This document shows, piece by piece, positions 1-7,812 of a DNA stretch of 32,808 nt. The notes below the pieces were generated by a model. The model saw only the letters and a program-made list of their open reading frames with translations, had not been told where the DNA came from and did no database searches. Numbering within the stretch: the stretch's first letter is position 1; every line of letters starts with the position of its first letter. The DNA is taken from the NCBI GenBank assembly GCA_945861685.1, contig CAMAVO010000013.1:1-32808 (forward strand), written 5' to 3'. The DNA comes from Chitinophaga pinensis. Lineage in GTDB: Bacteria; Bacteroidota; Bacteroidia; SXHM01. The position numbers and the translations under genes were made by a program.

Positions 1-2340
1 CTGAGAAGAAATTTCTTCTTTCTGACGCGTAATCTGCCAGTTTGCCCTGCGTATGCTTACATAACTGTAAATAGCAGCAGCAACCAATAAAGCAATGATC
101 AGAAAAAACCACCAGCGCTGCCAGAAAGGCGGCTCAATAATGAATTTAAACGAAACAGATTTGGCATTCACAATGTCTTCCTCTGTGCCTGATTTCACCA
201 GAAATTCATAATGCCCGGGAGGCAGATTAGAATATGGCACTTCGGTTTTGTAGGTTATAGGAAGCCAATCATTATCAAAACCTTTGAGGTAATATTGGTA
301 AGCAATTTCGTGGGGATTGGTTAAACTTATTCCTACAAAATCAAAGGTAAGATGGTTCCGGTTGTAATCCAAAACAAGGTTGACAGGAATATTTTTGCTA
401 TCCACACTATCGGCAAACAACTTCCAGTCGGTTGTTGGTTGCGATTCAAGGCGTATGCTTTTGATAACGGTTATGGGTTCGTGATTTTCCGGTTTATCAA
501 ATTCAGGCTGATAAACCACTAAGCCGTATGTAGTTCCTATCCAGATTTTTTCTTTGTTATCAATAAGCATTGCGTTATTGCTACATCCACCCGGAAAACC
601 ATCTTCAATACCGTAGTAGCGGTTACGGTTCAGCACATCACCTTTTACGGTTATGTTATTAATACCTTTAGCCATTCCCAGCCACATGCTGTTGAATTTG
701 TCAAACACCAACGAATAAATGGCGCTTGATTTCAATCCTTCCTTTTCAGAAAAATGTGTAGGGTATCTGCGGTTGTAACGGTATAAACCGTCATTGGTAC
801 CAAACCACAGTTCCCAGTTTTCGTCTTCATCAATGCAGCGCACCCGGCCTCCGATAAAACCGTTTCCCTTGTTCATTTGCTGCACGCTGGTTCCGTTGTA
901 GCGCAACACACCGTCTTCATATCCAAACCATATTATCCCTTCGCTGTCTTTATAAATACAATAGGTTTTGTCGGTAAACTTTTCAGCCAGTTTAAAGGGA
1001 ATAATTTTTTTGTTTTCCACTTTTGCAATGCCACCCCATGTAGCTAGCCAAACGGTTCCGTTTTCCTCAACCAGAATATCCTGTATATGGAATAAAGCTT
1101 TGTCTTCAGCAGGCAACTGAGTAAATTTCCTGCCATCGTAATTTGTAATACCGCGACCGGTGCCTATAAGAATGTTGCCGTTTTTTTCCTGTTCAAAAGA
1201 AGTAACCCATTCACTACTCAGTCCGTTTTTTTCTTTATAGGTTTTAAATTTTTTACCATCAAATGTAGTAGCTCCTCGCTTTGTTCCAATCCAGTACAGT
1301 CCGCTGCTGTCCTGGAAAAGGGCTTCAATTCCATCATCGGGCAGACTATCTTTAATAGTATAGCTGAAAAACATTTCACTGCTGAGTTTGCTAAGTCCGT
1401 TGGTTTTTGATGCAAACCACATATTACCTTCACGATCCTGAATAATTTTCCAGATGTTATTATCAACAAGGCCGTTTGATTTTTTAAACTTGGTAAATTC
1501 CCCGTTATGAAGTTTAAAAACCCCTTCGCTGCTTCCCACCCACAAATTGCCTATGTCATCTTTGCAAAATTCATAAAAGGGAATATCAAAATGCTCGCTT
1601 GGGATTTTTACAGGTGTGATTTTTTCGCCATTGAGTTCAAACAATCCTTCATAGGTAGATACCCAGTAGCTTTCGGTTCCGCGCTGAATTATAGAAGATA
1701 CGTAATCAGAGCCGAGTCCGTTTTTAGTGCTGTAGTTTTTTATCGTACCATTATTATATTGGAATAATCCATTTGATGTTGAGCAGAACCACAAATTGCC
1801 TTTGCTATCTTCCACTATATTTAAAACCACTGATTGGTCAAGCAGTGTGTCACCGCTCAATTTAATAATGGAATCATTTTCAAAATAGCAAACACCTTTG
1901 CTTGTGCCTAGCCATACTTTTCCCTTCTTGTCTTCCAGCACTTTTAAAACATTGTTGCTGTTAAGCCCGTTTTCGATGGTCAGATTTTTAAATTTCTTTC
2001 CGTCATAAATACTAAGACCGTTGTAAGTAGCTAAATAAAAAAGTCCGGTTTTACTTTGTGTAATGCTGAACACAACATTGCTGGCAAGCCCATTGGTTTC
2101 GGTAATATTTTCGAACGAGTTACCATTATACAACGTTCCATCATAGCGGGCAACACCGCCCTGATTGGTTCCAATCCACAGCCTTCCGCTTGCATCCTGA
2201 AAAATACTGAGTACCTGCGATTGAGGTAGCCCGTTTTCTACCGTAAAATTTTTGAAGAAATAGGTTTGCGAAAACAGCGGAGAATAAAAACAGGCAAGCG
2301 CAAAAAACAGAAGTGCTCTGTTCAAATAGTTAAGGCGCAT
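1..2340 (-). CDS. Two-component-type beta-propeller sensor protein (3' end outside window)
   Basis: The reading frame is open on the minus strand from the ATG at 2340 to position 1, about 780 codons, and continues off the window. A signal peptide comes first (hydrophobic stretch ending near FSQ), followed by many repeats of the two-component regulator propeller type, with motifs such as GRLWIGTNQGG, GKVWLGTSKG and GNLWFCSTSNG spaced about 45 to 50 residues apart. Near the window edge is a Y_Y_Y-type ending (FIIEPPFWQRWWFF) that runs into one membrane helix and a charged, coiled-coil-like stretch (ITRQKEEISS). In this family the periplasmic propellers are thought to sense ligands, often glycans, and the cytoplasmic end is a histidine kinase, a phosphatase or a DNA-binding domain. 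The output domain is not visible, so its type is unknown. It is transcribed divergently from the PHP gene. Confidence 0.85.
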   Translation of the reverse strand, partial: MRLNYLNRALLFFALACFYSPLFSQTYFFKNFTVENGLPQSQVLSIFQDASGRLWIGTNQGGVARYDGTLYNGNSFENITETNGLASNVVFSITQSKTGLFYLATYNGLSIYDGKKFKNLTIENGLNSNNVLKVLEDKKGKVWLGTSKGVCYFENDSIIKLSGDTLLDQSVVLNIVEDSKGNLWFCSTSNGLFQYNNGTIKNYSTKNGLGSDYVSSIIQRGTESYWVSTYEGLFELNGEKITPVKIPSEHFDIPFYEFCKDDIGNLWVGSSEGVFKLHNGEFTKFKKSNGLVDNNIWKIIQDREGNMWFASKTNGLSKLSSEMFFSYTIKDSLPDDGIEALFQDSSGLYWIGTKRGATTFDGKKFKTYKEKNGLSSEWVTSFEQEKNGNILIGTGRGITNYDGRKFTQLPAEDKALFHIQDILVEENGTVWLATWGGIAKVENKKIIPFKLAEKFTDKTYCIYKDSEGIIWFGYEDGVLRYNGTSVQQMNKGNGFIGGRVRCIDEDENWELWFGTNDGLYRYNRRYPTHFSEKEGLKSSAIYSLVFDKFNSMWLGMAKGINNITVKGDVLNRNRYYGIEDGFPGGCSNNAMLIDNKEKIWIGTTYGLVVYQPEFDKPENHEPITVIKSIRLESQPTTDWKLFADSVDSKNIPVNLVLDYNRNHLTFDFVGISLTNPHEIAYQYYLKGFDNDWLPITYKTEVPYSNLPPGHYEFLVKSGTEEDIVNAKSVSFKFIIEPPFWQRWWFFLIIALLVAAAIYSYVSIRRANWQITRQKEEISSQ

Positions 2341-2380
2341 GTTATTTCTGTTCAAAGCAAAAGGGATATTAAGCAGAGGA

Positions 2381-2388
2381 CAAACTTA
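2381..2388 (-). promoter_or_regulatory. Candidate -7 box for the propeller sensor gene
   Basis: Read on the minus strand this is TAAGTTTG, an exact match to the Bacteroidota -7 consensus TAnnTTTG, 40 bp before the sensor start codon. No good TTTG -33 box is seen at the expected distance, only T-rich sequence, so the call rests on one element. Confidence 0.4.
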
Positions 2389-2416
2389 CACGAATTAATA
2401 AAAACTTAAACTACGC

Positions 2417-2450
2417 TTTGTTCTGCTTAATCACAAATCTATTACTTTCG
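2417..2450 (+). promoter_or_regulatory. Candidate promoter for the PHP/DUF5690 pair
   Basis: TTTG at 2417-2420 and TACTTTCG at 2443-2450 (one mismatch to TAnnTTTG) are separated by 22 bp. The -7-like box ends 16 bp before the ATG at 2467. The spacing and position suit a Bacteroidota promoter, but the match is imperfect. Confidence 0.3.
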
Positions 2451-2466
2451 TCAATTATCATTCAAA

Positions 2467-3342
2467 ATGTCCTGGACCAATTACCACAGTCACTGCAATT
2501 TTTGTGATGGCAGCGATGAAGCAAAAGTATATGCCGAGGCCGCGCTTGAGCAGGGATTGCTCGCTTATGGCTTTTCTTCGCACGTACCCATGCCCTTCTT
2601 TTGTGCATGGAGCATGAAAGCCGAAAAACTTGCTGACTACATCGCAGAAATTGAAAAACTGAAACTTGAATACAAAGGCTGTGTACAGATTTACCGCAGC
2701 CTCGAGATTGATTACATCCCCGGATTGATTGGGCCCGAAACATCGTTTATAAAAGAAGCGAATTTAGATTATACCATCGGCTCCATTCATTTTGTTGACA
2801 GTTTTGAAGACGGAACTCATTGGGAGATTGATGGCACCTCTGCCATTTTTGAAGACGGTTTGCAAAAAATTTTTGCAGGGGATATTCAGAATGCAGTAAC
2901 ACGTTATTATGATCTTACCCGCATGATGGTGCGCGAAGAATGTCCCGATGTTATAGGGCACATTGACAAAATAAAAATGCAAAATCCAGATAACAAATAC
3001 TTTTCAGAAGATGCAGAATGGTATAAGGACGAAGTGCTGCGAACCCTTGATGTTATTACCGGAACAAAAGCCATTATTGAAGTAAACACGCGAGGACTTT
3101 ATAAGAAAAAAACTACGGAGACTTATCCCGGAAAGTGGATGCTGACCGAAATTCTGAAACGCAAAATTCCGGTGATGATTAATTCAGATTCACATCATCC
3201 GAAAGAAATTACTTCAGAATTTGAAACCGCTGCTGCCTTGTTAAAAGAAGTTGGTTTTGAAACGGTAAAATCTTTTATCGATAATAAGTGGCAGGACTTT
3301 AAATTTGACAAAAATGGTTTAATCCTGTCTGTCAATGCCTGA
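2467..3342 (+). CDS. PHP-domain histidinol-phosphatase-like phosphoesterase
   Basis: This 291-residue protein has the metal ligands of the PHP superfamily in the expected order: HSH at residues 7-9, His39 in GFSSHVP, Glu80 in SLEID, His108 in IGSIHF, His165 in VIGHID, and Asp241/His243 in NSDSHH. The length and motifs fit HisJ/HisK-type histidinol-phosphatases, which hydrolyse L-histidinol phosphate in the cytosol in the penultimate histidine step. No other his genes are in the window, so a different phosphoester substrate is possible. The ATG at 2467 has no Shine-Dalgarno site, as is usual here. The 3' end overlaps the next gene by 8 bp, suggesting coupled translation with the membrane protein. 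Confidence 0.8.
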   Translation: MSWTNYHSHCNFCDGSDEAKVYAEAALEQGLLAYGFSSHVPMPFFCAWSMKAEKLADYIAEIEKLKLEYKGCVQIYRSLEIDYIPGLIGPETSFIKEANLDYTIGSIHFVDSFEDGTHWEIDGTSAIFEDGLQKIFAGDIQNAVTRYYDLTRMMVREECPDVIGHIDKIKMQNPDNKYFSEDAEWYKDEVLRTLDVITGTKAIIEVNTRGLYKKKTTETYPGKWMLTEILKRKIPVMINSDSHHPKEITSEFETAAALLKEVGFETVKSFIDNKWQDFKFDKNGLILSVNA

Positions 3343-4609
3343 AAATTTCATCAAACGTTGGCTTTCTACTTCTAACGGTTTTGTGCTTTCGTTGTATGCA
3401 ACGCTGGCTGCATTCTGCACTTACTCCTGCATGTATGCCTTCCGTAAACCTTTTTCAGCAGCCGGCTTCAGCGATGTGGATGATATGTGGGGATTGAAAT
3501 TCAAATCCATTCTTGTTATTTCTCAGGCAGTCGGTTACATGCTTTCCAAATTTATCGGGATAAAGGTTGTTTCCGAAATGGGGAAAAATAACCGTGCACT
3601 AGGAATCATTTTGTTGGTTGGCATTGCAGAACTTGCTTTACTGGGTTTTGCAGTTGTTCCCAACAACTTTAAACTGGCATTTCTTTTCCTGAACGGGCTC
3701 CCGCTGGGCATGGTATGGGGATTGGTTTTTTCATTTCTTGAGGGAAGAAAGTGGACAGAGGTGATGGGCGCTGGTTTATGTGCCAGCTTTGCTTTTGCTT
3801 CAGGATTTGTAAAAACCGTAGCAGCAAATCTCATGCTCGTGGGTGTTTCAGAATTCTGGATGCCGGTGGCAACAGGCGGAGTTTTCTTTCTTCCGCTTGT
3901 ATTTTTTGTTTGGATGCTCAGTAATGTTCCTGAACCTACAAAGGAAGACGAAGCCCTGCGCACCAAACGCGAACCCATGAATGCAGCTCAGCGCTGGAGT
4001 TTTTTCAAAACCTTTGCGCCCGGTTTGGTTTTACTGGTTATCACCTACATGTTTCTTACCGCCTTCCGTGATTTCCGCGATAACTTTATGGTGGAGATAT
4101 TAAACGCACTTGGATTTGAGAAAAAACCCGAAATTTTTACCCAAACCGAAATTCCTGTAACGCTGGGAGTATTGGCACTACTTGGCTTTATCATGTTTAT
4201 TAAAGACAATAAAAAAGCGCTGATGATTAATCACTTGGTGATTGCTGCGGGCTGCTTGATTACCGGGTTGAGCGCCTTTGCCTATCACAGCGGCTGGTTA
4301 AGCCCCATTGCATGGATTATGTTGAGCGGTTTTGGGGCTTATACCGCCTATATTCCATTTAACTGTATTCTGTTTGAGCGATTGATTGCAGCTTTCAAAT
4401 ACGTGAGCAACGCAGGATTTCTGATTTATGTTGCCGATTCATTCGGTTACCTTTGCAGTGTTGGCGTGCTGTTTTACAAAGACTTTTTTCTGTCGGAAGT
4501 GAGCTGGCTGAGCCTTTTTACCAATGCCTGCTACCTGATTGCTATATTCGGAACGTTGTTTACCCTGCTTGCGCTGGGGTATTTTTACCAGAAAAAAACT
4601 GTGGTATAG
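3335..4609 (+). CDS. DUF5690-type MFS-like membrane transporter
   Basis: This 424-residue polytopic protein has about 12 hydrophobic helices and little else, resembling the DUF5690 family, a Bacteroidota branch of the major facilitator superfamily. Helix 1 carries YAFRKPF (about residues 34-40), and the middle of the protein, where helix 7 should lie, carries LTAFRDFRDNF. These resemble the places where organophosphate/phosphate antiporters of the GlpT/UhpT type hold their two phosphate-binding arginines. That resemblance is my inference; the family has no assigned substrate that I can support. The start overlaps the phosphatase gene by 8 bp, so the two probably form one unit. A charged loop near residues 200-220 (NVPEPTKEDE) would be the central cytoplasmic loop. 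Confidence 0.8.
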   Translation: MPENFIKRWLSTSNGFVLSLYATLAAFCTYSCMYAFRKPFSAAGFSDVDDMWGLKFKSILVISQAVGYMLSKFIGIKVVSEMGKNNRALGIILLVGIAELALLGFAVVPNNFKLAFLFLNGLPLGMVWGLVFSFLEGRKWTEVMGAGLCASFAFASGFVKTVAANLMLVGVSEFWMPVATGGVFFLPLVFFVWMLSNVPEPTKEDEALRTKREPMNAAQRWSFFKTFAPGLVLLVITYMFLTAFRDFRDNFMVEILNALGFEKKPEIFTQTEIPVTLGVLALLGFIMFIKDNKKALMINHLVIAAGCLITGLSAFAYHSGWLSPIAWIMLSGFGAYTAYIPFNCILFERLIAAFKYVSNAGFLIYVADSFGYLCSVGVLFYKDFFLSEVSWLSLFTNACYLIAIFGTLFTLLALGYFYQKKTVV

Positions 4610-4662
4610 TTTTGCGATTTAATCTAAATGCTGTAGGTTTGCGGTGCAAAAAATAAAAAACT

Positions 4663-4836
4663 ATGGGCTACCTTTTTAATCCTACCGCTAAACTTATAGA
4701 AGCATCCTTTCCAATTGTTTACGGATTGGAGAATAATATGAATTATGCTATAATGGCAATTGGCGGAATTGCCTGCGTTATCTGGATCGGCTTAATGCTG
4801 AAATACGAAAAGCTGGAAGTTCCTAACAGACAGTAA
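4663..4836 (+). CDS. Small single-helix membrane protein, 57 residues
   Basis: The ATG at 4663 opens a 57-codon frame ending at the TAA at 4834-4836. The N-terminal half is amphipathic (FNPTAKLIEASFPIVYGLE) and residues about 28-46 form one membrane helix (AIMAIGGIACVIWIGLML), followed by a short charged tail. It lies 53 bp after the DUF5690 gene on the same strand and ends exactly where the opposing purD ends. Small proteins with this plan (N-terminal helix plus one membrane span) occur beside purD in other Bacteroidota, for example the DUF6341 type, and this may be a divergent relative. No function is assigned. Confidence 0.6.
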   Translation: MGYLFNPTAKLIEASFPIVYGLENNMNYAIMAIGGIACVIWIGLMLKYEKLEVPNRQ

Positions 4837-6147
4837 TCAGTCTCTTTCTTCTACCACATCCTCCCGCAGGTCAAATCCAATGTCCTTGCGGTAATATTTT
4901 CCTTCATAATCTATTACACGAATAGCGCGGTATGATTTACCCAAGGCATTATTCATGTTTGCTCCCACAGAAGTAACTGCCATCACCCTGCCACCGTTTG
5001 TAACAGCCTGTCCGTTTTGCAGTTTGGTTCCGGCATGAAAAACAAGGCTGTCCTCCACTTCATCCAGGCCGGTAATTACTTTTCCTTTTTCGTAATTGCC
5101 GGGATAGCCGTCTGCCACCAGCATTACAGTAACGGCAGTATTATCTTCTATTTCTAAGTTAACCTCATCCAGTGTTTGGTTGGCAACACCTTCAAACAAT
5201 TCCAGTAAATCTGTTTTTATGCGGGGAATAACCACTTCTGTTTCGGGGTCACCCATGCGGCAGTTGTATTCAATCACAAAAGGCTCTCCATCCACATTCA
5301 TCAACCCGATGAAAATAAAACCAGTGTAAGAAATATTGTCTTTCTTCAATCCGTTCACAGTTGGAATAACAACACGCTCTTCTACTTTTTTTAGAAAATC
5401 TTCGGTTGCAAACGGAACAGGTGAAATGGCGCCCATGCCGCCTGTATTTAATCCGGTATCGCCCTCTCCTACTCTTTTGTAATCTTTTGCAGCAGGAAGA
5501 ATTTTATAATTTACTCCATCGGAAAGCACAAAAACAGAAAGCTCAATGCCGTGCAGAAATTCTTCAATCACCACTTTGTGACTTGCTTCTCCAAATTTTT
5601 CTTCCATCAACATTTCGGTGAGCTCCAGTTTGGCTTCCACCACATCTTCACAAATAATCACACCTTTTCCGGCAGCCAATCCATCAGCTTTTAATACATA
5701 AGGAGATTCCAGTGTATCCAAAAATTGTAATCCTTCGCTCAGTGTTTCGGCAGTAAAACTGCTGTAAGCAGCGGTTGGAATATTATGGCGCTGCATAAAA
5801 GCTTTTGAAAAATCTTTACTACCTTCTAATTGCGCCCCTTCTTTTTGCGGACCAATTACGGGGATGTATTTTAATACCGAATCATTCAGAAAAAAATCAT
5901 GTATGCCTGCAACCAAAGGAGCTTCAGGGCCAACCACCACCATGTGGATTCCGTTTTCGCGCACAAAAACTTTCACCGCTTCAAAATCAAGCGGGTCAAT
6001 GTTTACATTGGTTCCGTATGCCGGTGTGCCTGCATTTCCGGGAGCGATGTATAGTTTTCCGAGGTGTTTGCTCTGACTCATTTTCCAGGCAAAAGCATGT
6101 TCGCGACCACCGGAACCGAGGAGAAGAATGTTGAATGTTTGTTTCAA
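4837..6147 (-). CDS. purD: Phosphoribosylamine-glycine ligase (GARS)
   Basis: This 436-residue enzyme joins glycine to 5-phosphoribosylamine with ATP, the second step of purine synthesis. The N-terminal motif ILLLGSGGREHAFAWK, the ATP-grasp segment YVLKADGLAAGKGVII, the central TGLNTGGMGAISPVPF and the metal-binding IEYNCRMGDPETEVV are all typical, and the length is normal for PurD. The frame opens with TTG at 6147, seven residues before the conserved start of the Rossmann-like fold; no in-frame ATG lies closer. It follows the tandem wzi pair by 43 bp, so it may be read from that unit or from its own weak promoter. CAATTTTG on the minus strand (6169-6176) is one base from TAnnTTTG. Confidence 0.95.
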   Translation of the reverse strand: MKQTFNILLLGSGGREHAFAWKMSQSKHLGKLYIAPGNAGTPAYGTNVNIDPLDFEAVKVFVRENGIHMVVVGPEAPLVAGIHDFFLNDSVLKYIPVIGPQKEGAQLEGSKDFSKAFMQRHNIPTAAYSSFTAETLSEGLQFLDTLESPYVLKADGLAAGKGVIICEDVVEAKLELTEMLMEEKFGEASHKVVIEEFLHGIELSVFVLSDGVNYKILPAAKDYKRVGEGDTGLNTGGMGAISPVPFATEDFLKKVEERVVIPTVNGLKKDNISYTGFIFIGLMNVDGEPFVIEYNCRMGDPETEVVIPRIKTDLLELFEGVANQTLDEVNLEIEDNTAVTVMLVADGYPGNYEKGKVITGLDEVEDSLVFHAGTKLQNGQAVTNGGRVMAVTSVGANMNNALGKSYRAIRVIDYEGKYYRKDIGFDLREDVVEERD

Positions 6148-6190
6148 GAGGCGATATTTTTAGAAGTGCAAAATTGAAAAAAGAAATTTA

Positions 6191-7810
6191 TCAGTAGTCA
6201 TAATAATTGTTCATCAGCGAAGTTCTGATTCCTACAAAAATGTAAACACCGTTATTGGGAACATCTGCAACACTATGTCTTCTTATTGTTATGCCACCTT
6301 CCAAACGAAGATTCATTGCAGGGTTGAGCAAGTAAGACATTTTAAGTTCGGTGTAAATCATAGTGTTTCTTACTCCTTGCAAGGTTGTGTGTCCGTATTC
6401 TGAAGGGCGCAGTAAATAAGATTTAAAAACATCCTGCCCATAGCTGATGCTATCGTTTCCATCACTTCCATAAACAGAATAAACCATTTTGCCTTCCACA
6501 AAAAATTTATTGAAACGGTAACGGATAATTCCAATTCCTTCCATCAGGTTTGCTCCACCGGGATGTGCGAGTGGCTCATTGAAATGTCCGTAATTGGTTT
6601 CCAGTGTAACGTGCGTATACGTGTAGGGTCTTATAAAATTAAATTCCCCTTGGTAATACAAATCCTTTATCCCGAATAAATCAAAGCCTTTGAGACCTAC
6701 CTGAAACGCTTGTTTGTTTCCCCACCAACCGGCTTTTGCACGGATTTCGGAAAGCAGAAATTCATCCAGCATTAACTGGCCATAGAGAAAATTTTTTCCA
6801 AAGTGGCGAACTTTTAAATTAAAACCTAATAACACGTTGTCGGGTGAACCGATGGAGAACTCAACAGGACGGAAAAATATAATCGGATTGAGGTAGCTTA
6901 CATCAAACCCCCGGTCGCTGGCTGAGTCTTTGCTGTTCCAAATAATGCTTTCAAATAAACCTATGGAAACACGTTTCAGCAAAGGAATATCGAGGTAGTG
7001 AAACGTCCCGAATTTTACATGGTACTTATTGCGGTCACCAGCAGAGGTTCCCACTTCTCGGAACTTGGTGTAGAGATTTATGTATTTAATTTTCCAGACG
7101 GTGGTGGTAATTTTCAGGAAGTCATAATTATTGGCAGTGTTGCCTAATAACAAGGTACGATAACCATCTCCTATAAATTGTTTATCGTGACCTAACTGAA
7201 CATTGAAATGTTTGGAAGGTGTGTAGGAAATATAACCGGAACCTGTGAAGTAACGGTAGCCTCCATTGCTCATGGCATACGCATACCCCTGACCGGGGAC
7301 AACATTGGTTTGCTGAATTTTTTGGTTGATATAGTCTGGAAATTTGGAATTGGAAAACAGGATATTTATTTCACCTCCGATTTTCTTTACAATGCTGAAA
7401 CCTACACGCGCACCTATAGATGCTTCGTAGCCGTTTGTTTTGCTTTTTAGTTTGGTGTAGTTGGTGTAATTAAAAAGTGGGTCGAGAAAAAATAATGATT
7501 TAGGTGTTGCAAAATGAGCAGCGTGTGTGGTAAGAAATTTGCTTTTTGTGAAGATTATATTTTTCTCCAATGACTGTTTTATTGAGTCAACAAGATGCTC
7601 GCTAAAATCGTTATAGCGGAAAGGTTTTATGGAAGAGTGCGCGTTGGTGTTTTGGTTGTAAACTGCATTGTCGTAAATGGTTTGGGTTTGCAAGTCGGTA
7701 TTGATATTTAACTCTTGTGCATTAGCAAAACAGCCAAGTAGCCAGGTAGCCAAGTAGCCAAGTAGTAAGGATAATAACCTTTTAGAACAACTGTTTGACA
7801 ATGTTAGCAT
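6191..7810 (-). CDS. Wzi-family capsule assembly outer-membrane protein (tandem copy 2)
   Basis: A beta-barrel protein of about 539 residues with a signal peptide ending near CFANAQ. It shares with its upstream neighbour the blocks QLGHDKQFIGDGYRTLLL, FLKITTTVWKIKYINLYT and EPLAHPGGANLMEGIGIIRY, and it ends in an aromatic strand (NNYYDY) as outer-membrane barrels do. Wzi-family proteins help attach or organise capsule polysaccharide at the outer membrane. The frame can start at TTG 7816, overlapping the upstream stop, but the ATG at 7810, 2 bp after that stop, is preferred. The signal-peptide codons contain four copies of an 8-bp repeat (7734-7765), so the reading frame depends on copy number. 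Confidence 0.8.
   Translation of the reverse strand: MLTLSNSCSKRLLSLLLGYLATWLLGCFANAQELNINTDLQTQTIYDNAVYNQNTNAHSSIKPFRYNDFSEHLVDSIKQSLEKNIIFTKSKFLTTHAAHFATPKSLFFLDPLFNYTNYTKLKSKTNGYEASIGARVGFSIVKKIGGEINILFSNSKFPDYINQKIQQTNVVPGQGYAYAMSNGGYRYFTGSGYISYTPSKHFNVQLGHDKQFIGDGYRTLLLGNTANNYDFLKITTTVWKIKYINLYTKFREVGTSAGDRNKYHVKFGTFHYLDIPLLKRVSIGLFESIIWNSKDSASDRGFDVSYLNPIIFFRPVEFSIGSPDNVLLGFNLKVRHFGKNFLYGQLMLDEFLLSEIRAKAGWWGNKQAFQVGLKGFDLFGIKDLYYQGEFNFIRPYTYTHVTLETNYGHFNEPLAHPGGANLMEGIGIIRYRFNKFFVEGKMVYSVYGSDGNDSISYGQDVFKSYLLRPSEYGHTTLQGVRNTMIYTELKMSYLLNPAMNLRLEGGITIRRHSVADVPNNGVYIFVGIRTSLMNNYYDY
7734..7765 (-). repeat. Octanucleotide tandem repeat (4 units) inside wzi signal peptide
   Basis: On the plus strand four 8-bp units stand in a row: CCAAGTAG, CCAGGTAG, CCAAGTAG, CCAAGTAG. 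Read in the gene direction the unit is CTACTTGG, which in every frame encodes a rotation of the hydrophobic octapeptide LLGYLATW without stops. Eight is not a multiple of three, so gain or loss of one unit shifts the frame of the rest of the gene. The current count keeps the barrel in frame. Confidence 0.85.
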
Positions 7811-7812
7811 TA

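Noticed and set aside
3535-3978. 147-codon open frame on the minus strand opposite the DUF5690 gene
   Set aside because: Antisense to transmembrane codons; no start signal or recognisable domain.
4453-4656. 67-codon open frame overlapping the end of the DUF5690 gene
   Set aside because: Mostly out of frame within a clear gene; the separate 57-codon gene just after it is better supported.
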